Origin: Acidobacteriota bacterium
Lineage (GTDB): Bacteria > Acidobacteriota > Vicinamibacteria > Vicinamibacterales > UBA8438
Assembly (NCBI GenBank): GCA_011523845.1
Contig: WTFV01000189.1
Location: 13,125-71,227, forward strand
DNA: 58,103 nucleotides
Direction: 5' to 3'
Position numbers and translations under genes: made by a program. Below the pieces are notes generated by a model. That model had not been told where the DNA came from, made no database searches, and saw nothing but the letters and a program-made list of their open reading frames with translations. Within the stretch, counting starts at the first letter, position 1; each line of letters begins with the position of its first letter. This document shows positions 56,827 to 58,103 of this stretch, piece by piece.

Positions 56827-58056
56827 CTAGCGCGCTCCCGCGCCGTCGTACGCCTGGTTGATCCCCTCGACGGCCTCGTTGAAGACGTCGTGCGCCTCGC
56901 TCACCTGCTGCTTGTTGCCGAGGTCGCCGTACCAGTCCAGAAGCCAGGCGGCCCGCACGAGGCTGCGGACCGCGATGCGCACCTGGTTGCGGCCTTCGAC
57001 CGACAGCGACTCGGCGCGCTGGTCCAGCGCCAGCGCCAGTTCCTTCGACTGCAGGGCCGGGATGAAGATCTCCGTGAACCGCCCCTCCACGATGAGCTGG
57101 GCGATCTCGTCGTTGCGGGAGTCGATGCCCCCGACGATGTCGAGAGTGCGTTCCGGAATGCGCGGCCGAATGCGCTCGGCGAGCGGCAGCGTCGCCGGCA
57201 CGTCGGTCGGCGCGGGCACCGTCAGGACGGGCGCGTCCGAGGTCAGTTCCGTGAAGATGAAATCGAACCGATCCTCGGGATAGTCCTCGACCACCCGGAT
57301 CTTGGCGATGAAGTCGGTCGGCAGCGGCCGGTCGCCGACCTCCGCTTCGAGATACGCGCCATCGGGAGAGGGCAGCAGATAGGCCGCCTCGACCTCGATG
57401 AACTCGTCGGTCGCCGCGTCGTAGTCCTCCTCGAGGACGACGCGCCCCATCCACATCGTCACGTCCACCGGCTCGCGGTAGTTGTCGGTGGCGTAGAGTC
57501 GGAAGATGCCCGGCTCGGGATAGGTGCCCTCGATATGGTGGAAGCCGTCGGGGGCCATGAATACCCGCCCGCCGTGCCGGGGGCTGTGGTCCATGTGGGC
57601 GCCGGGCGCCGCGTCGACCACGCCGCAGGTGAGCATCTCGGAGCCGTAGTAGGGATTGCGGACCGGGCCGTCGATCTGGACCCAGTTCGACCCGCCGTCG
57701 TACATCGGACAGTAGGCCCGCGCGAAACCGAACGGCAGGTCCCTCCCCGCGAGAAGCTCGGACAACGGCTTGAACGCGCTCCGCATGGAGGCGATGTCGG
57801 CCGCGCTCGCCGCCGCCCGCGCCAGCGGTCCGATCACGTCGTCCGCAACCGCGATCAGATCGCCTAGCGCGGTTTGCGCCCCTTCGAAGTCGTCCGCCGC
57901 AAGCGCCTCCTGCGCGCGGACGTACTCGGCGACCTGGGTGGCGAAGTCCGCCTGGCCTGCGGAGGTCGACGCGTGCGCCGCACGGTGCGCGGCGGGGAGG
58001 AGCACGACGCCGAGCATCCCGGCGAGAACGGCAAGACGCTTCACTTGCTGAGACAT
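56827..58056 (-). CDS. Exported DUF3347-like protein, probable copper/heavy-metal handling
   Basis: 409 residues from the ATG at 58054-58056, with GAGG 9 nt upstream; an in-frame upstream ATG would add 13 residues. A signal peptide (about 5-30) precedes a helical domain and then YCPMYDGGSNWVQIDGPV and NPYYGSEMLTCG (about 113-150), the Cys/Met-rich motif of DUF3347 proteins associated with CusB-type metal efflux. HMDHSPRHGG and FHHIEG add further potential metal ligands. The C-terminal half is unassigned. It is adjacent to the heme/PHM-like gene, which supports a shared periplasmic redox or copper role. Confidence 0.7.
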   Translation of the reverse strand: MSQQVKRLAVLAGMLGVVLLPAAHRAAHASTSAGQADFATQVAEYVRAQEALAADDFEGAQTALGDLIAVADDVIGPLARAAASAADIASMRSAFKPLSELLAGRDLPFGFARAYCPMYDGGSNWVQIDGPVRNPYYGSEMLTCGVVDAAPGAHMDHSPRHGGRVFMAPDGFHHIEGTYPEPGIFRLYATDNYREPVDVTMWMGRVVLEEDYDAATDEFIEVEAAYLLPSPDGAYLEAEVGDRPLPTDFIAKIRVVEDYPEDRFDFIFTELTSDAPVLTVPAPTDVPATLPLAERIRPRIPERTLDIVGGIDSRNDEIAQLIVEGRFTEIFIPALQSKELALALDQRAESLSVEGRNQVRIAVRSLVRAAWLLDWYGDLGNKQQVSEAHDVFNEAVEGINQAYDGAGAR

Positions 58057-58103
58057 GGGACCGAACCTCGCAGAGTACGGAAGGCTGCCGACCATTGTTG
58101 TTC

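Overview
The window reads as chromosomal DNA of a high-GC Gram-negative bacterium, most likely an Acidobacteriota member (Vicinamibacterales-like). This rests on gene content and is inference: a TonB-dependent receptor with a carboxypeptidase-regulatory N-terminus, a spermidine-synthase-like membrane protein fused to TPRs, a heme/PHM/TPR exported protein, and large exported cadherin-repeat proteins. Coding density is high, and nearly all long antisense ORFs are GC-driven shadows. I saw no rRNA, tRNA or CRISPR array.

Layout. 1-12.3 kb: envelope proteins (cadherin-repeat outer-membrane protein cut by the window edge, TonB-dependent receptor, spermidine-synthase-like fusion, heme/copper-monooxygenase-like protein). 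12.5-18.0 kb: a broken defence locus. Truncated DUF3780-like and DUF1156-like genes and a gutted SNF2 helicase flank two intact genes, a TrlF-type PHP/SMC-like ATPase and an AlbA_2/HATPase protein. 18.1-24.2 kb: exported protein, PhoD-like phosphatase, class IV aminotransferase, and the repair pair nnr-tsaE. 24.2-26.3 kb: an integration scar with pieces of at least two tyrosine recombinases on both strands around a small coiled-coil membrane protein. 26.4-33.3 kb: leftward guaB, secA, an M23 peptidase and comM. 33.5-36.3 kb: a glycosyltransferase, then a two-gene microcompartment satellite (aldehyde dehydrogenase plus BMC shell protein).

36.4-44.7 kb: a type II secretion/type IV pilus-like assembly operon (lytic transglycosylase, GspF, GspE, PilM, PilN, PilO, three pseudopilins), with no secretin in view. 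44.7-50.0 kb: a leftward MurNAc recycling operon (murQ, SSS transporter, serine hydrolase, second SSS transporter). 50.0-55.3 kb: a rightward aspartate-family operon (hom-thrC-LOR/SDH-lysC) with translationally coupled genes. Its leader carries a consensus-like promoter, a short Thr/Met-containing ORF, a possible antiterminator and an intrinsic terminator just before hom, which together look like an attenuator. 55.5-58.1 kb: a heme/PHM-like exported protein and a DUF3347-like protein, probably copper-related.

The strongest candidates for something new are the TrlF/AlbA_2 pair inside the remains of another defence operon, the hom-operon leader, and the minimal BMC satellite. Several short tandem duplications spanning stop codons suggest replication-slippage scars at gene ends.
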